This document shows positions 1 through 8,309 of a DNA stretch of 64,000 nt, piece by piece (within the stretch, counting starts at the first letter, position 1; every line of letters starts with the position of its first letter). The stretch covers positions 124,001 to 188,000 of the forward strand of contig NZ_JACOFX010000006.1 in assembly GCF_014284125.1 (NCBI RefSeq). Direction: 5' to 3'. The notes under the pieces are model-generated. The model was given only the letters and a program-made list of their open reading frames with translations. It had not been told where the DNA came from and made no database searches. Source of the DNA: Undibacterium umbellatum (GTDB taxonomy: Bacteria > Pseudomonadota > Gammaproteobacteria > Burkholderiales > Burkholderiaceae_D). Both the position numbers and the translations under genes were made by a program.

Positions 1-149
1 CAAGCCAGTGCAATGCCATAGGCGATGGACAAGAACATCGCCAGCAAGGTCACTTGATTCGGCGTGATATGACGTTTCGCCAGGCCAGCCAGCAAAGGTT
101 GCAGCAATTGCTGGAAGCGTGGCTTCAGTTGGTAGATAGAAAAGCTCAT
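1..149 (-). CDS. CDP-alcohol phosphatidyltransferase family protein (partial, N-terminus only)
   Basis: The gene runs off the left edge, so only about 49 N-terminal residues are visible. They start MSFSIYQLKPRFQQLL and contain the ITPNQVT stretch, which in this family precedes the first membrane helix and the CDP-alcohol binding motif (the motif itself lies outside the window). Family members transfer a phosphatidyl group from CDP-diacylglycerol to an alcohol in the inner membrane. The start codon overlaps the stop of the preceding PAP2/phosphatase gene by 4 bp (ATGA), so the two are translationally coupled. The same pairing occurs in E. coli ynbA/ynbD, which supports a role in making or modifying a membrane phospholipid. 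The assignment rests on a short N-terminus plus context. Confidence 0.7.
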   Translation of the reverse strand, partial: MSFSIYQLKPRFQQLLQPLLAGLAKRHITPNQVTLLAMFLSIAYGIALA

Positions 150-1339
150 GACTTACTGTTCGTTCCTTGTGACATATACAGTTTGGCCAGCAATATACAT
201 CGGCTATAACCCATGGCGCAATGCAGGTAAACCGTTTTTCCGGAGTCTATTTCCTGGCGCATGTACAGCAAAATTTCATTACTAACCGGCTTGCCTGGTT
301 TGGTCAGATCAAGCAAGGGGAAGTGTTTGTAGGCGTGTTTACGCAAGGTTGGTGTTTCACTGAGTTCATTCGCCAGGTCTATGATGCTGCAATCTTGAGG
401 CAGTTGTTTTGCCTCTCTACTGCTGAGGCGACGACCCACCCAGAGTTGCTCCGTCAGCTTGATAATGACAGGTTTATGTCTCTCACGCCAGACAACGGCC
501 AGCCAGGTAAGCTGATAACCGAGCAAGTAGGGCGCATACAAGAGCCAGATCCACCATGGATATTGTCCCTGGTTTTTGTGTAGAAAGTGAGCATCATTGC
601 GATAATAAGCAAGGCTGACCAGCAACAGACTGCATGCTAAATACAGAGCCAGCCAGCTACGTGCAGCGATGACGCCAATGATGAAAAACATGCTGGCAAA
701 TATCAGGTAATAAAACGCCACATGCGGTTCTGTTCTTTTCGGAGTGATAAAGACGAGGCAAAACAGTCCCAGCAAGCCACCACCAAGCACGTCCAGCAAA
801 TGGTGCTGATAAGTAAACAAGGTGGAAACCGCCGTCAGCAGAAGCCATGCAGTCAGCGCGATGTGCAATGTAACTGAGCGCACATGCTGACGCAGAGCGC
901 TCCAGAATAACAGGCAATACGCAACATGAAGTGAAGGTAATTGATTATATGGTTTATCCACTTGCGCCAGAAAATCATATAGATATGCGCACCATGCAGA
1001 AGAAATGGCAGGCCTGGGCCAACTGAATTGCAAAGGGTAGAGCACAAAGATGAAGGCTGCGATGATTGTTGCCAGTAACAGGCGCTGGCTGAGCAGGCGC
1101 AATTGATCCTGGCTGCTTACCAAAAAGAACGTCACGCAAAAAAATAGCCCTGAACTAAGGTAGGGTACGATCATCCATTGCAAAAACGGGACGCCAGCCT
1201 CAAATGCCAGAGCAGCGTGGCGTACTACACCTTGTTCCTGTGCCAGCATATTTGCAGTGAAATAACATAAGCCAAACGTCAAGGCATTCAGCAACCAGTG
1301 ACGCAAGCGGTGTTGCACAGTTGCAGGAGAGTACGACAT
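146..1339 (-). CDS. PAP2-like membrane domain fused to dual-specificity phosphatase (YnbD-like)
   Basis: This 397-residue protein has an N-terminal region of several hydrophobic helices carrying PAP2/Aur1-like motifs: PSLH at residues 135-138 and YQHHLLD around 177-183. The C-terminal part is a dual-specificity phosphatase with the active-site loop HCAMGYSR, where Cys374 would be the nucleophile and Arg380 binds phosphate. The predicted role is dephosphorylation of a lipid or lipid precursor at the membrane. It is followed by a 4-bp overlap with the CDP-alcohol phosphatidyltransferase, as in the E. coli ynb genes, so the two probably act in one lipid pathway. No clear Shine-Dalgarno sequence precedes the start. 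A patatin-like gene diverges only 41 bp away. The substrate is unknown. Confidence 0.85.
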   Translation of the reverse strand: MSYSPATVQHRLRHWLLNALTFGLCYFTANMLAQEQGVVRHAALAFEAGVPFLQWMIVPYLSSGLFFCVTFFLVSSQDQLRLLSQRLLLATIIAAFIFVLYPLQFSWPRPAISSAWCAYLYDFLAQVDKPYNQLPSLHVAYCLLFWSALRQHVRSVTLHIALTAWLLLTAVSTLFTYQHHLLDVLGGGLLGLFCLVFITPKRTEPHVAFYYLIFASMFFIIGVIAARSWLALYLACSLLLVSLAYYRNDAHFLHKNQGQYPWWIWLLYAPYLLGYQLTWLAVVWRERHKPVIIKLTEQLWVGRRLSSREAKQLPQDCSIIDLANELSETPTLRKHAYKHFPLLDLTKPGKPVSNEILLYMRQEIDSGKTVYLHCAMGYSRCILLAKLYMSQGTNSKS

Positions 1340-1380
1340 TTGGAGTATGTTTAGCCATAACAGTGTGATATTTTAGCAGT

Positions 1381-2478
1381 ATGAATCAAGTTAAAAAATA
1401 TAAACGCTGCATGGTGTTCGCTGGTGGTGGTTTTCGTTTTGGTATTTATCTGGGCATGTACGCGGCTGCCTGTAATGCTGGCCGCACGCCGGATATTCTG
1501 CTGGCCAGTTGTGGCGGTGCTATTGCGGCAAGTATTATTGCTGCGTTCCCAGACGATGCACAGCGCAAGGCATGGCTGAGTTCTGAGGAAATGTACCACT
1601 ACTGGAGTGGCCTGAAGTCATCCCCCAGGGCTGGCATAGTCCGCGCTTTGGCCTTGGCTGCCAAGCGCGGTTTTGGCCGTGACTCTGCCAGCACCATTCC
1701 TGATCTGTTCAATGAATACCTGTTTGAAATCCCGGCCGAACTGCCCTTGCCGCGTTTAGCAGCAAGCGAGCAGTCCGTCGCGACTGCCATCATAGGCGGC
1801 AAATTGTTGTTTGATGAAAGTGAAGTTGGGCAAGCCCGTGGTCAGCGTAAATTATTTGCAGAAACCGTATTTTGCAACCCAAGAGCTGCAGCCCTGCTGG
1901 ACGGCATGGCTTCGCCACTTGCTGACCCGCGCTGGGGAGAACATGCAATTTCAGAACAGCTATTGTGTGACGTGCAAACCCCCACTAGTCTTGCAGCACG
2001 AATTTCTATCACCGACATGTTTTATTTCCGTTGCCACACCCATACCGATGGCAATTATTTTGGTGGCGTGCTGGACTTGTTCCCCATAGAGATTGCAAAA
2101 CGTCTGGCCGATGAAGTCATGATGGAATTCAAGCAAAGCTTTGACCAGGCTTTTTCCATCCCCGCCTGGCGCACAGTATTGGGGCTGGACGGCAACGCCC
2201 GCCTGCGCTATGCGAATGGCCAGGAAGTTGATGTGCGTATCGATACGTCGGATGTGGCGACAGTATTGGCCAAAGAATCAGTGCAAAAGAAACTGGACTG
2301 GCGCAAAAATCGCATACGCCTTAGCATGCCAGAAACCCATGCCACCTATGCAGCCTATATGGAGGCCCAATGGCAGTATGGTTATGCGCGCGGCATGGAA
2401 GCCTTCACCCGCCAGGCTGCCTATGACGAAGCAGCCATGATACGCAGCAGCGACAAATACAGCAGGGGCGTGGCCTAG
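1381..2478 (+). CDS. patatin-like phospholipase family protein
   Basis: The protein has 365 residues. A glycine-rich oxyanion loop (AGGGFRFG, residues 14-21) is followed by a candidate nucleophile elbow at LASCGG, with Ser43. The usual G-x-S-x-G is altered because the first glycine is leucine. A D-G pair of the catalytic dyad type lies at 223-224 (HTDGNYFGG). Patatins are lipid acyl hydrolases. There is no signal peptide, so it should act in the cytoplasm or at the inner membrane. The start has no obvious ribosome binding site. Its stop lies 2 bp before the SDR gene, so the two form an operon, divergent from the lipid phosphatase and transferase genes. Activity is uncertain because of the altered elbow. 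Confidence 0.75.
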   Translation: MNQVKKYKRCMVFAGGGFRFGIYLGMYAAACNAGRTPDILLASCGGAIAASIIAAFPDDAQRKAWLSSEEMYHYWSGLKSSPRAGIVRALALAAKRGFGRDSASTIPDLFNEYLFEIPAELPLPRLAASEQSVATAIIGGKLLFDESEVGQARGQRKLFAETVFCNPRAAALLDGMASPLADPRWGEHAISEQLLCDVQTPTSLAARISITDMFYFRCHTHTDGNYFGGVLDLFPIEIAKRLADEVMMEFKQSFDQAFSIPAWRTVLGLDGNARLRYANGQEVDVRIDTSDVATVLAKESVQKKLDWRKNRIRLSMPETHATYAAYMEAQWQYGYARGMEAFTRQAAYDEAAMIRSSDKYSRGVA

Positions 2479-2480
2479 GC

Positions 2481-3212
2481 ATGAAGAGCATTATGGTCAT
2501 AGGCGGTACCAGTGGCATCGGGCTGGCCCTGGCCCGTCACTATGTGCAGCGCGGTGACAGGATTGCCATTTGTGGACGTGACTTGCAGCGACTGCCTGCT
2601 GACGTTCATGACCTGGTTGGTGTAGCTAGTTATCAGCTCGATATTGCCGACCGTGCTGCACTGTCGCAAGCCATTGATGACTTTGCTGTGCAAGGCCTGG
2701 ACATGCTCATCGTTACCGCCGGTATTTATTACAATACCCGCAGCCATTTGCTGGATGAGGCTGCCACCCTGCATATGCTGCGCACCAATGTCAGTGGCCT
2801 GAGCCATGCATTTGAACTGGCAACTGAAAAAATGCTGCTGCAAAAATCCGGGCAACTGGTTGCCATCTCATCGGTTGCGGGTTTGCTGCATGATTATCCC
2901 GGCGCCTCCGTCTATAGCGCGACCAAGCGCAATGTCTTGAGTTTGTGTGATACCTACCGCATTGCACTCAAGCCATTTGCTATTGCCGTAACTGCGATAG
3001 TGCCAGGCTATATTGATACCGAAAAACTGCGAGCCTTGAATGAGGGTAATGCCAGCCATAAGCTTTTTATCATGTCTGAGCAGAAGGCAGTGGCCTTGAT
3101 TGTAGAGGCTATTGCCGCGCGACGCGACAGGCTGGTGTTTCCGTGGCAGATGAAGTGGCTGATTGCACTACTCAATCTTTTACCGAGGTGGGTGTTGAAG
3201 TTGAGGAAATAG
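2481..3212 (+). CDS. SDR family NAD(P)-dependent oxidoreductase
   Basis: This is a classical short-chain dehydrogenase of 243 residues. It has the nucleotide-binding GGTSGIG at residues 8-14, VTAG in place of the usual NNAG structural motif, a catalytic serine in AISSVAG near 131 and the YSATK catalytic pair (Tyr145, Lys149). It probably oxidises or reduces a hydroxyl or keto group with NAD(P)H; the substrate cannot be read from sequence. The start codon follows the patatin stop by 2 bp. With that gene it forms a two-gene operon beside lipid phosphatase and transferase genes, so a lipid-derived carbonyl or alcohol is a reasonable guess. The C-terminus is basic and hydrophobic and could touch the membrane. 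Confidence 0.85.
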   Translation: MKSIMVIGGTSGIGLALARHYVQRGDRIAICGRDLQRLPADVHDLVGVASYQLDIADRAALSQAIDDFAVQGLDMLIVTAGIYYNTRSHLLDEAATLHMLRTNVSGLSHAFELATEKMLLQKSGQLVAISSVAGLLHDYPGASVYSATKRNVLSLCDTYRIALKPFAIAVTAIVPGYIDTEKLRALNEGNASHKLFIMSEQKAVALIVEAIAARRDRLVFPWQMKWLIALLNLLPRWVLKLRK

Positions 3213-3263
3213 TACGGTCTCTTGCGGAATTCCTTCACGTCAAAAATACAGTAACCGTAGTCA

Positions 3264-3300
3264 CGTCATTCCTGCGTGTTTTTGGCAGGAATCTAGAGTC
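3264..3300. repeat. dRS3-like dispersed repeat hairpin
   Basis: ATTCCTGC (3268-3275) and GCAGGAAT (3285-3292) form an 8-bp perfect stem. It is preceded by CGTC and followed by CTAGAGTC. This resembles the GTCATTCCC...GGGAATCCAGA dispersed repeat known in Neisseria (dRS3) and other betaproteobacteria. It may also act as a transcription end for the SDR gene, although no T-run follows. Confidence 0.55.
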
Positions 3301-3388
3301 GTTCGTAGCATGTTGTGAAGTTCATTAATTATAGTTTCTTAGCCAATCTGGCTTCTTTAAAACTGGCAGATGTAATTTTACGATTGCT

Positions 3389-3573
3389 GGCCGGTGGTAG
3401 ACCGGCGGCTACATCCCTTTTTGCTTCGCCAAAAAGGGATGCCAAAAAGGCGACCCAGGCGTCGTCGCCCCTGCGGGGTTCCCGTTTGTGCGGTACAAAA
3501 AATGGGAAGATCCGAAACTCGCTTCGCTCAGACAGCGGCTCTTCTTATTCCATTTTCTGTACCGCACAAACGG
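3389..3573. repeat. composite palindromic intergenic element
   Basis: Three nested or adjacent inverted repeats are visible. GCCGGT/ACCGGC lies at 3389-3405. A 10-bp stem ATCCCTTTTT/AAAAAGGGAT lies at 3413-3440. Long arms at 3482-3505 and 3550-3573 match at 23 of 24 positions when one is reverse-complemented (core GTTTGTGCGGTACA). The enclosed segment contains CTCGCTTCGCTCAGACAGC, a sequence style I recall from multi-copy intergenic repeats of Burkholderiales. There are no transposase or target-site features, so a REP/MITE-like element is the best description. Confidence 0.55.
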
Positions 3574-3711
3574 CGCCGACACATGGGAACTGCAAAAGTC
3601 AAAAACAACGTCAACATCAAAAACAACGTCAGTGCAGCCAATGCTGTTTGTTTTCAGAATGCCATCAATTAACGGATATTTCAATCGCAGCACTACTTGT
3701 TGGCAATCCCC

Positions 3712-3750
3712 TAATAAAAAATCGTCCATGACATCATAGTCATGGACGAT
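3712..3750 (-). terminator. rho-independent terminator of parC
   Basis: A perfect 12-bp stem, ATCGTCCATGAC/GTCATGGACGAT, has a 6-nt loop (3721-3750). Read on the minus strand it runs into a T-rich tract (3712-3720) and lies about 40 bp past the parC stop. Confidence 0.85.
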
Positions 3751-3791
3751 TTTCAATTCAATAATTAGCGAATGCTAATTAAAAACAGCGT

Positions 3792-6119
3792 TTACTCTTT
3801 CGCCATTATCTTCTGCAAGCCACTAGCCTTGATCTTGGCTTCCAGTGCCTTGCCTTTGCGTGCCCGTTTTCCTATGTGAATTCCGAGGCCGGTTGCACTG
3901 AGATTGATTTCCTGAGGCTTGCCACCGCGCCCTATACCAAGCACGCGTACACCGCGTTGACTGATGGCCTGAGCTGACACGAGGCTTTCCTTGTCTTCCA
4001 ACTCCATCAAGATTACACCACGGCCTCCGCTGGATAGTTGCTTGATTTCTGCCAGGCCAAAGACCAGCAGGCGGCCTTTTTCTGAGAGACAGGCAATCGC
4101 ACTGGCGTCTTCAGCCACCACGGCAGGTGGCAAAGGCTGGTCAGCTTCTTCCAGTGTCATAAAGGCTTTACCGGCTTTCATGCGACCTACCATGTCGCCG
4201 ACTTTTGCGGTAAAGCCATAGCCAGCTGTGGATGACAGCAGCAAACAGATGTCGGCGCTGCCAGCAAAGTAATGCAAAATCTTGCTGCCTGCTGCCAGGT
4301 CGATCAGGGTAGTGATAGGCACGCCATCACCACGGGCGCCGGGCAGGGCAGAGACTGCGACGGAATACACGCGGCCATTCGAGCCAAATACCAGCATCTG
4401 GTCGACCGTGCGGCATTCAAAGGTACCGTACAGACTGTCACCCGCCTTGAAGGTGAACTGGCCATTGTCATGACCATGACCAGTACGTGCACGTACCCAG
4501 CCTTTTTCTGAAATGACCACGGTGACTGGTTCATCGATGACTTTTTGTTCTATTGATGCTTTGGCCGCTTCTTCAATGACAGTACGACGGGCATCGCCAA
4601 ATTGCTTCGCATCGGCCTCGATTTCCTTGATGAGCATGCGTTTCATCGAGGACGGGTTTTCCAGCAAGTCATGCAAGCCAGCTTTTTCTTTGCGCAATTC
4701 GTCAAGTTGCTGCTGGATCTTGATAGATTCCAGACGAGCCAACTGACGCAAGCGAATTTCCAGGATGTCTTCGGCCTGAATATCTGACAGCTTGAAAGCG
4801 GCGATCAACGCGGGTTTAGGATCATCAGATTCACGGATGATACGTATGACTTCATCGATGTTCAACAGTACCGCTTCACGGCCTTCCAGGATATGGATGC
4901 GGTCATCCACCTTCTTGAGGCGGAACTGAGTGCGGCGTGTGACCGTCGTAAAGCGGAAGGCGATCCATTCACTGAGAATGTCCAGCAAACCTTTCTGGCG
5001 TGGCCGGCCATCGCCACCTATCATCACCAGGTTGATGGATGCTGAAGTCTCCAAAGAAGTATGGGCGAGCAGCATTTGCATGAACTCGGTCTGGTCCTGA
5101 TTCTTGGATTTTGGTTCCAGTACCAGACGCACAGGTGCATCTTTGCCGGATTCATCGCGCACCGTATCGAGTACGGACAATATGACCTGTTTCAATGCGA
5201 CCTGCTCTGGTGACAGGGTCTTCTTGCCTAGCTTGATTTTAGGATTGGTCAGCTCATCGATTTCTTCCAGCACTTTTTGTGACGAGGTACCAGGAGGAAG
5301 TTCTGTAACGACGGCTTGCCACTGCCCTCGCGCCATTTCTTCAATTTTCCAGCGCGCACGCACCTTCATGCTGCCACGGCCAGTCGCATACATATCGGCG
5401 ATGGTCGATGCTGGCGTAATGATTTGTCCGCCACCAGGGAAGTCCGGGCCGGGTATGTATTCCATCAGCTCGGCATGCTTCATCGCCGGGTTGCGTATCA
5501 GCGCGACTGCAGCCTTTGCAACTTCGGTCAGGTTATGTGAAGGGATTTCTGTTGCCAGACCAACTGCAATACCGGATGCGCCATTCAGCAAGACGAAGGG
5601 CAGACGACTCGGCAGCAGCTTGGGTTCTTCTGTTGTGCCATCATAATTGGGCTGAAAATCGACCGTGCCCTGGTCGATTTCGTCCATCAGCAATCTGGAG
5701 ATCGGTGTCAGGCGTGCTTCGGTGTATCGCATGGCCGCTGCGCCGTCACCATCACGTGAACCGAAATTGCCCTGACCATCAATCAAGGGATAGCGCAAGG
5801 AGAAATCCTGTGCCATGCGCACTAAGGCATCATAAACGGACTGGTCGCCATGTGGATGCAGCTTACCCAATACATCACCAACTACAGCGGCAGATTTGCG
5901 TGGTTTTGCGGCAGAGTTCAGGCCCAGCTCATTCATCGCATAAAGGATGCGGCGCTGTACTGGTTTTTGACCATCACAAACATCGGGCAGGGCGCGGCCC
6001 TTGACGACCGAAATGGCATAGTCAAGATAGGCGCGTTCAGCAAAGATCGCCAGGGTCAGGGTTTCACCATCGCCAGGCGGAGGTGGGGTTTGATCAAATA
6101 AATTCGCTTGTTCACTCAT
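3792..6119 (-). CDS. parC: DNA topoisomerase IV subunit A
   Basis: ParC (775 residues) is the DNA-cleaving subunit of topoisomerase IV, which decatenates daughter chromosomes together with ParE. The N-terminal region has the family signature from [13 protein letters not shown] through [11 protein letters not shown], and the catalytic tyrosine is Tyr132 in AMRYTEARL. The C-terminal half shows the degenerate beta-pinwheel repeats expected of ParC rather than GyrA. In the quinolone-determining region the sequence [10 protein letters not shown] has Gln93 and Asp97 where E. coli ParC has Ser80 and Glu84. That may be the natural state of this group rather than acquired resistance. parE lies 48 bp upstream on the same strand, so the two are probably co-transcribed. 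Confidence 0.97.
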   Translation of the reverse strand: MSEQANLFDQTPPPPGDGETLTLAIFAERAYLDYAISVVKGRALPDVCDGQKPVQRRILYAMNELGLNSAAKPRKSAAVVGDVLGKLHPHGDQSVYDALVRMAQDFSLRYPLIDGQGNFGSRDGDGAAAMRYTEARLTPISRLLMDEIDQGTVDFQPNYDGTTEEPKLLPSRLPFVLLNGASGIAVGLATEIPSHNLTEVAKAAVALIRNPAMKHAELMEYIPGPDFPGGGQIITPASTIADMYATGRGSMKVRARWKIEEMARGQWQAVVTELPPGTSSQKVLEEIDELTNPKIKLGKKTLSPEQVALKQVILSVLDTVRDESGKDAPVRLVLEPKSKNQDQTEFMQMLLAHTSLETSASINLVMIGGDGRPRQKGLLDILSEWIAFRFTTVTRRTQFRLKKVDDRIHILEGREAVLLNIDEVIRIIRESDDPKPALIAAFKLSDIQAEDILEIRLRQLARLESIKIQQQLDELRKEKAGLHDLLENPSSMKRMLIKEIEADAKQFGDARRTVIEEAAKASIEQKVIDEPVTVVISEKGWVRARTGHGHDNGQFTFKAGDSLYGTFECRTVDQMLVFGSNGRVYSVAVSALPGARGDGVPITTLIDLAAGSKILHYFAGSADICLLLSSTAGYGFTAKVGDMVGRMKAGKAFMTLEEADQPLPPAVVAEDASAIACLSEKGRLLVFGLAEIKQLSSGGRGVILMELEDKESLVSAQAISQRGVRVLGIGRGGKPQEINLSATGLGIHIGKRARKGKALEAKIKASGLQKIMAKE

Positions 6120-6167
6120 GGTTATATTCGTATTTTTGTATTCTTTTGTGGTCTGAGGACAGATATT

Positions 6168-8159
6168 TTAAATATCTGCTTCAACGGCGTTACCATGTTC
6201 TTCTATCCAGGCACGGCGGGCGGCAGCTTCGCCTTTGCCCATCAACATATTGAAGCGGCCTTCAGAAAAAGCCTGATCAAACTCACCCAAAGAAACTGGT
6301 AGCAGGCGGCGCGTGTCCGGGTTCATGGTGGTTTCCCATAACTGGCTGGCATTCATTTCACCAAGACCCTTGAAGCGGGAAATTGCCCATGCGCCATCCT
6401 TGACACCATCCTTACGCAATTTGTCTTCAATGGCGATAAGCTCGCCTTGATCCAGGGCATAGATTTTTTGCGCCGGTTTCTTGCCACGTGCAGGTGCATC
6501 AACACGGAACAATGGCGGACGCGCTACACAGATATGACCACGCGCGATCAGTTGTGGGAAGTGGCGGAAGAACAGTGTCAATAGCAAAACCTGGATATGT
6601 GAACCATCAACGTCAGCATCAGAGAGTATGCAAATTTTTCCGTAGCGCAGATTGGTAAAATCAACGATCTCGTTCATGCCATGGGGGTCTACTCCGATTG
6701 CGACGGCGATATCATGAATCTCGTTATTGGCAAACAGGCGGTCGCGTTCGGCCTCCCATGAATTCAAGACCTTGCCGCGTAGGGGCAAGATTGCCTGAAA
6801 TTCTTTGTCGCGACCCATCTTGGCGGAACCACCGGCAGAATCACCCTCGACCAGGAAGATTTCATTACGGGTAATGTCATTCGATTCGCAATCTGTCAGT
6901 TTCCCTGGCAAGACGGCTACGCCAGAAGATTTTTTCTTTTCGACTTTTTGGGCAGAACGCAAGCGCGATTGGGCTTGCTTGATGACCAGTTCAGCCAGCT
7001 TCTTGCCGTATTCAACGTGTGAGTTCAACCACAATTCCAGTGGCGGCTTGGTAAAGGATGATACCAGGCGCACGGCGTCGCGTGAATTCAGCCTCTCCTT
7101 GATCTGGCCTTGGAATTGCGGGTCCAATACCTTGGCTGACAAGACAAAGGATACGCGGGCGAAAACGTCTTCTGGCAGCAGCTTTACGCCTTTAGGTAGC
7201 AGGGAGTGCATTTCAGCAAAGCTCTTCACTGCGCCAAACAGGCCTTCGCGCAAGCCAGATTCATGCGTACCACCAGCCGGGGTAGGAATGAGGTTGACAT
7301 AGGATTCGCGGACGACATTGCCTTCTTCTGTCCACGCAACCACCCAGGATGCACCTTCGCCTTCGGCAAAGCCGTCGCTGTCGGAATTGGCAAATTGCTC
7401 ACCTTCAAACAGGGGTATTAAAGGTTCACCATGCGAAGACTGGGCTAAAGCTTCTGTCAGGTAACCGCGCAAGCCCTGATCATATTGCCAGGTCTGGCTT
7501 TCGCCGGTCTTGGCGTTGGTCAGCGTAACTTTGACGCCCGGCAGCAACACTGCCTTGGAGCGCAGCAGGCGCTGCAATTCGCTTTGCGGGATATTGGCGC
7601 TGTCAAAATACTTGGCATCTGGCCAGATCGTGACGCGCGTACCGCTCTTTTTATCGCCGCGTGCCAGTGGCTGGCTGCGTAGCGGTTCTATCACGTCGCC
7701 ATTGGCAAAAGTCAGGTTGTGCAAACCTGCTTCTCGCCATACCGTGATTTCCAGGCGCTTGGACAGGGCGTTTGTGACAGATACACCGACACCATGCAAG
7801 CCGCCTGAGAATGCGTAGGCACCGCCTGAACCTTTATCAAATTTGCCACCCGCGTGCAAGCGGGTAAACACGATTTCTACAGTCGGTACACCTTCTTCAG
7901 GGTGCAGGCCAACTGGAATGCCACGGCCATCATCTTCTACACTGATACTGGTATCAGCATTGATGGTCACCAGAATGTTTTTGCAATGCCCTCCCAATGC
8001 CTCATCCGAGGCATTGTCAATGACCTCTTGTATGATATGCAGGGGGTTTTCGGTGCGGGTGTACATCCCCGGTCTTTGTTTGACCGGCTCCAGGCCCTTA
8101 AGTACTCGGATGGATGATTCGCTATAGTCTGACGGAGAAGTATTTTTTTTAGTGGCCAT
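6168..8159 (-). CDS. parE: DNA topoisomerase IV subunit B
   Basis: ParE (663 residues) is the ATPase subunit of topoisomerase IV. The GHKL ATP-binding motifs are present (EVIDNASDEA, DDGRGIPVG, GGLHGVGVS), as are the TOPRIM signatures EGDSAGGSA, PLRGKVLN and the DADVDGSHI metal site. Its length matches the short ParE type and lacks the GyrB insertion. It sits 48 bp upstream of parC on the same strand. The start MATKKNTSPSDYSESSIRVLKG fits the family. The divergent gene 150 bp away is a response-regulator-like protein. Confidence 0.97.
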   Translation of the reverse strand: MATKKNTSPSDYSESSIRVLKGLEPVKQRPGMYTRTENPLHIIQEVIDNASDEALGGHCKNILVTINADTSISVEDDGRGIPVGLHPEEGVPTVEIVFTRLHAGGKFDKGSGGAYAFSGGLHGVGVSVTNALSKRLEITVWREAGLHNLTFANGDVIEPLRSQPLARGDKKSGTRVTIWPDAKYFDSANIPQSELQRLLRSKAVLLPGVKVTLTNAKTGESQTWQYDQGLRGYLTEALAQSSHGEPLIPLFEGEQFANSDSDGFAEGEGASWVVAWTEEGNVVRESYVNLIPTPAGGTHESGLREGLFGAVKSFAEMHSLLPKGVKLLPEDVFARVSFVLSAKVLDPQFQGQIKERLNSRDAVRLVSSFTKPPLELWLNSHVEYGKKLAELVIKQAQSRLRSAQKVEKKKSSGVAVLPGKLTDCESNDITRNEIFLVEGDSAGGSAKMGRDKEFQAILPLRGKVLNSWEAERDRLFANNEIHDIAVAIGVDPHGMNEIVDFTNLRYGKICILSDADVDGSHIQVLLLTLFFRHFPQLIARGHICVARPPLFRVDAPARGKKPAQKIYALDQGELIAIEDKLRKDGVKDGAWAISRFKGLGEMNASQLWETTMNPDTRRLLPVSLGEFDQAFSEGRFNMLMGKGEAAARRAWIEEHGNAVEADI

Positions 8160-8309
8160 GCGAATGAAAATCTGTTGTTTTGGTTAATTTTTTGATGATG
8201 TTTTGCAATTTTTTTGCGAGGCTGGCAGAATTAAGCTGTATTCTTGCAGCGTTTTTGCAGCTATTGTAGCTGCAATGATCGAAGCTGCAATGTGTAAGAT
8301 GGAAAAACG
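8160..8309. other. divergent promoter region parE / response regulator
   Basis: This 150-bp AT-rich stretch lies between two divergent starts and must hold both promoters. I cannot assign -35/-10 pairs with confidence. Several GCTGCAAT/TTGCAGC-type repeats occur at 8244-8290. Confidence 0.4.

Larger units (their letters stand above)
3213..3791. other. 579-bp non-coding, repeat-rich intergenic region
   Basis: No convincing gene is present; the short open frames here overlap in several frames and follow the repeat structure. The region holds a dRS3-like hairpin (3264-3300), a composite palindromic element (3389-3573), two 13-bp direct copies of AAAAACAACGTCA at 3601 and 3619 (18-bp period), and the parC terminator (3712-3750). 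It separates the convergent SDR gene and parC. Confidence 0.75.

Noticed and set aside
3601..3631. Two 13-bp direct repeats resembling a CRISPR-like pair
   Set aside because: Only two copies with a 5-bp gap; there are no spacers or cas genes, so this is a simple short repeat.
3394..3756. Several overlapping short open frames in the repeat region
   Set aside because: They lie in competing frames on both strands and follow the palindromic element and its direct repeats; no ribosome binding site supports any of them.
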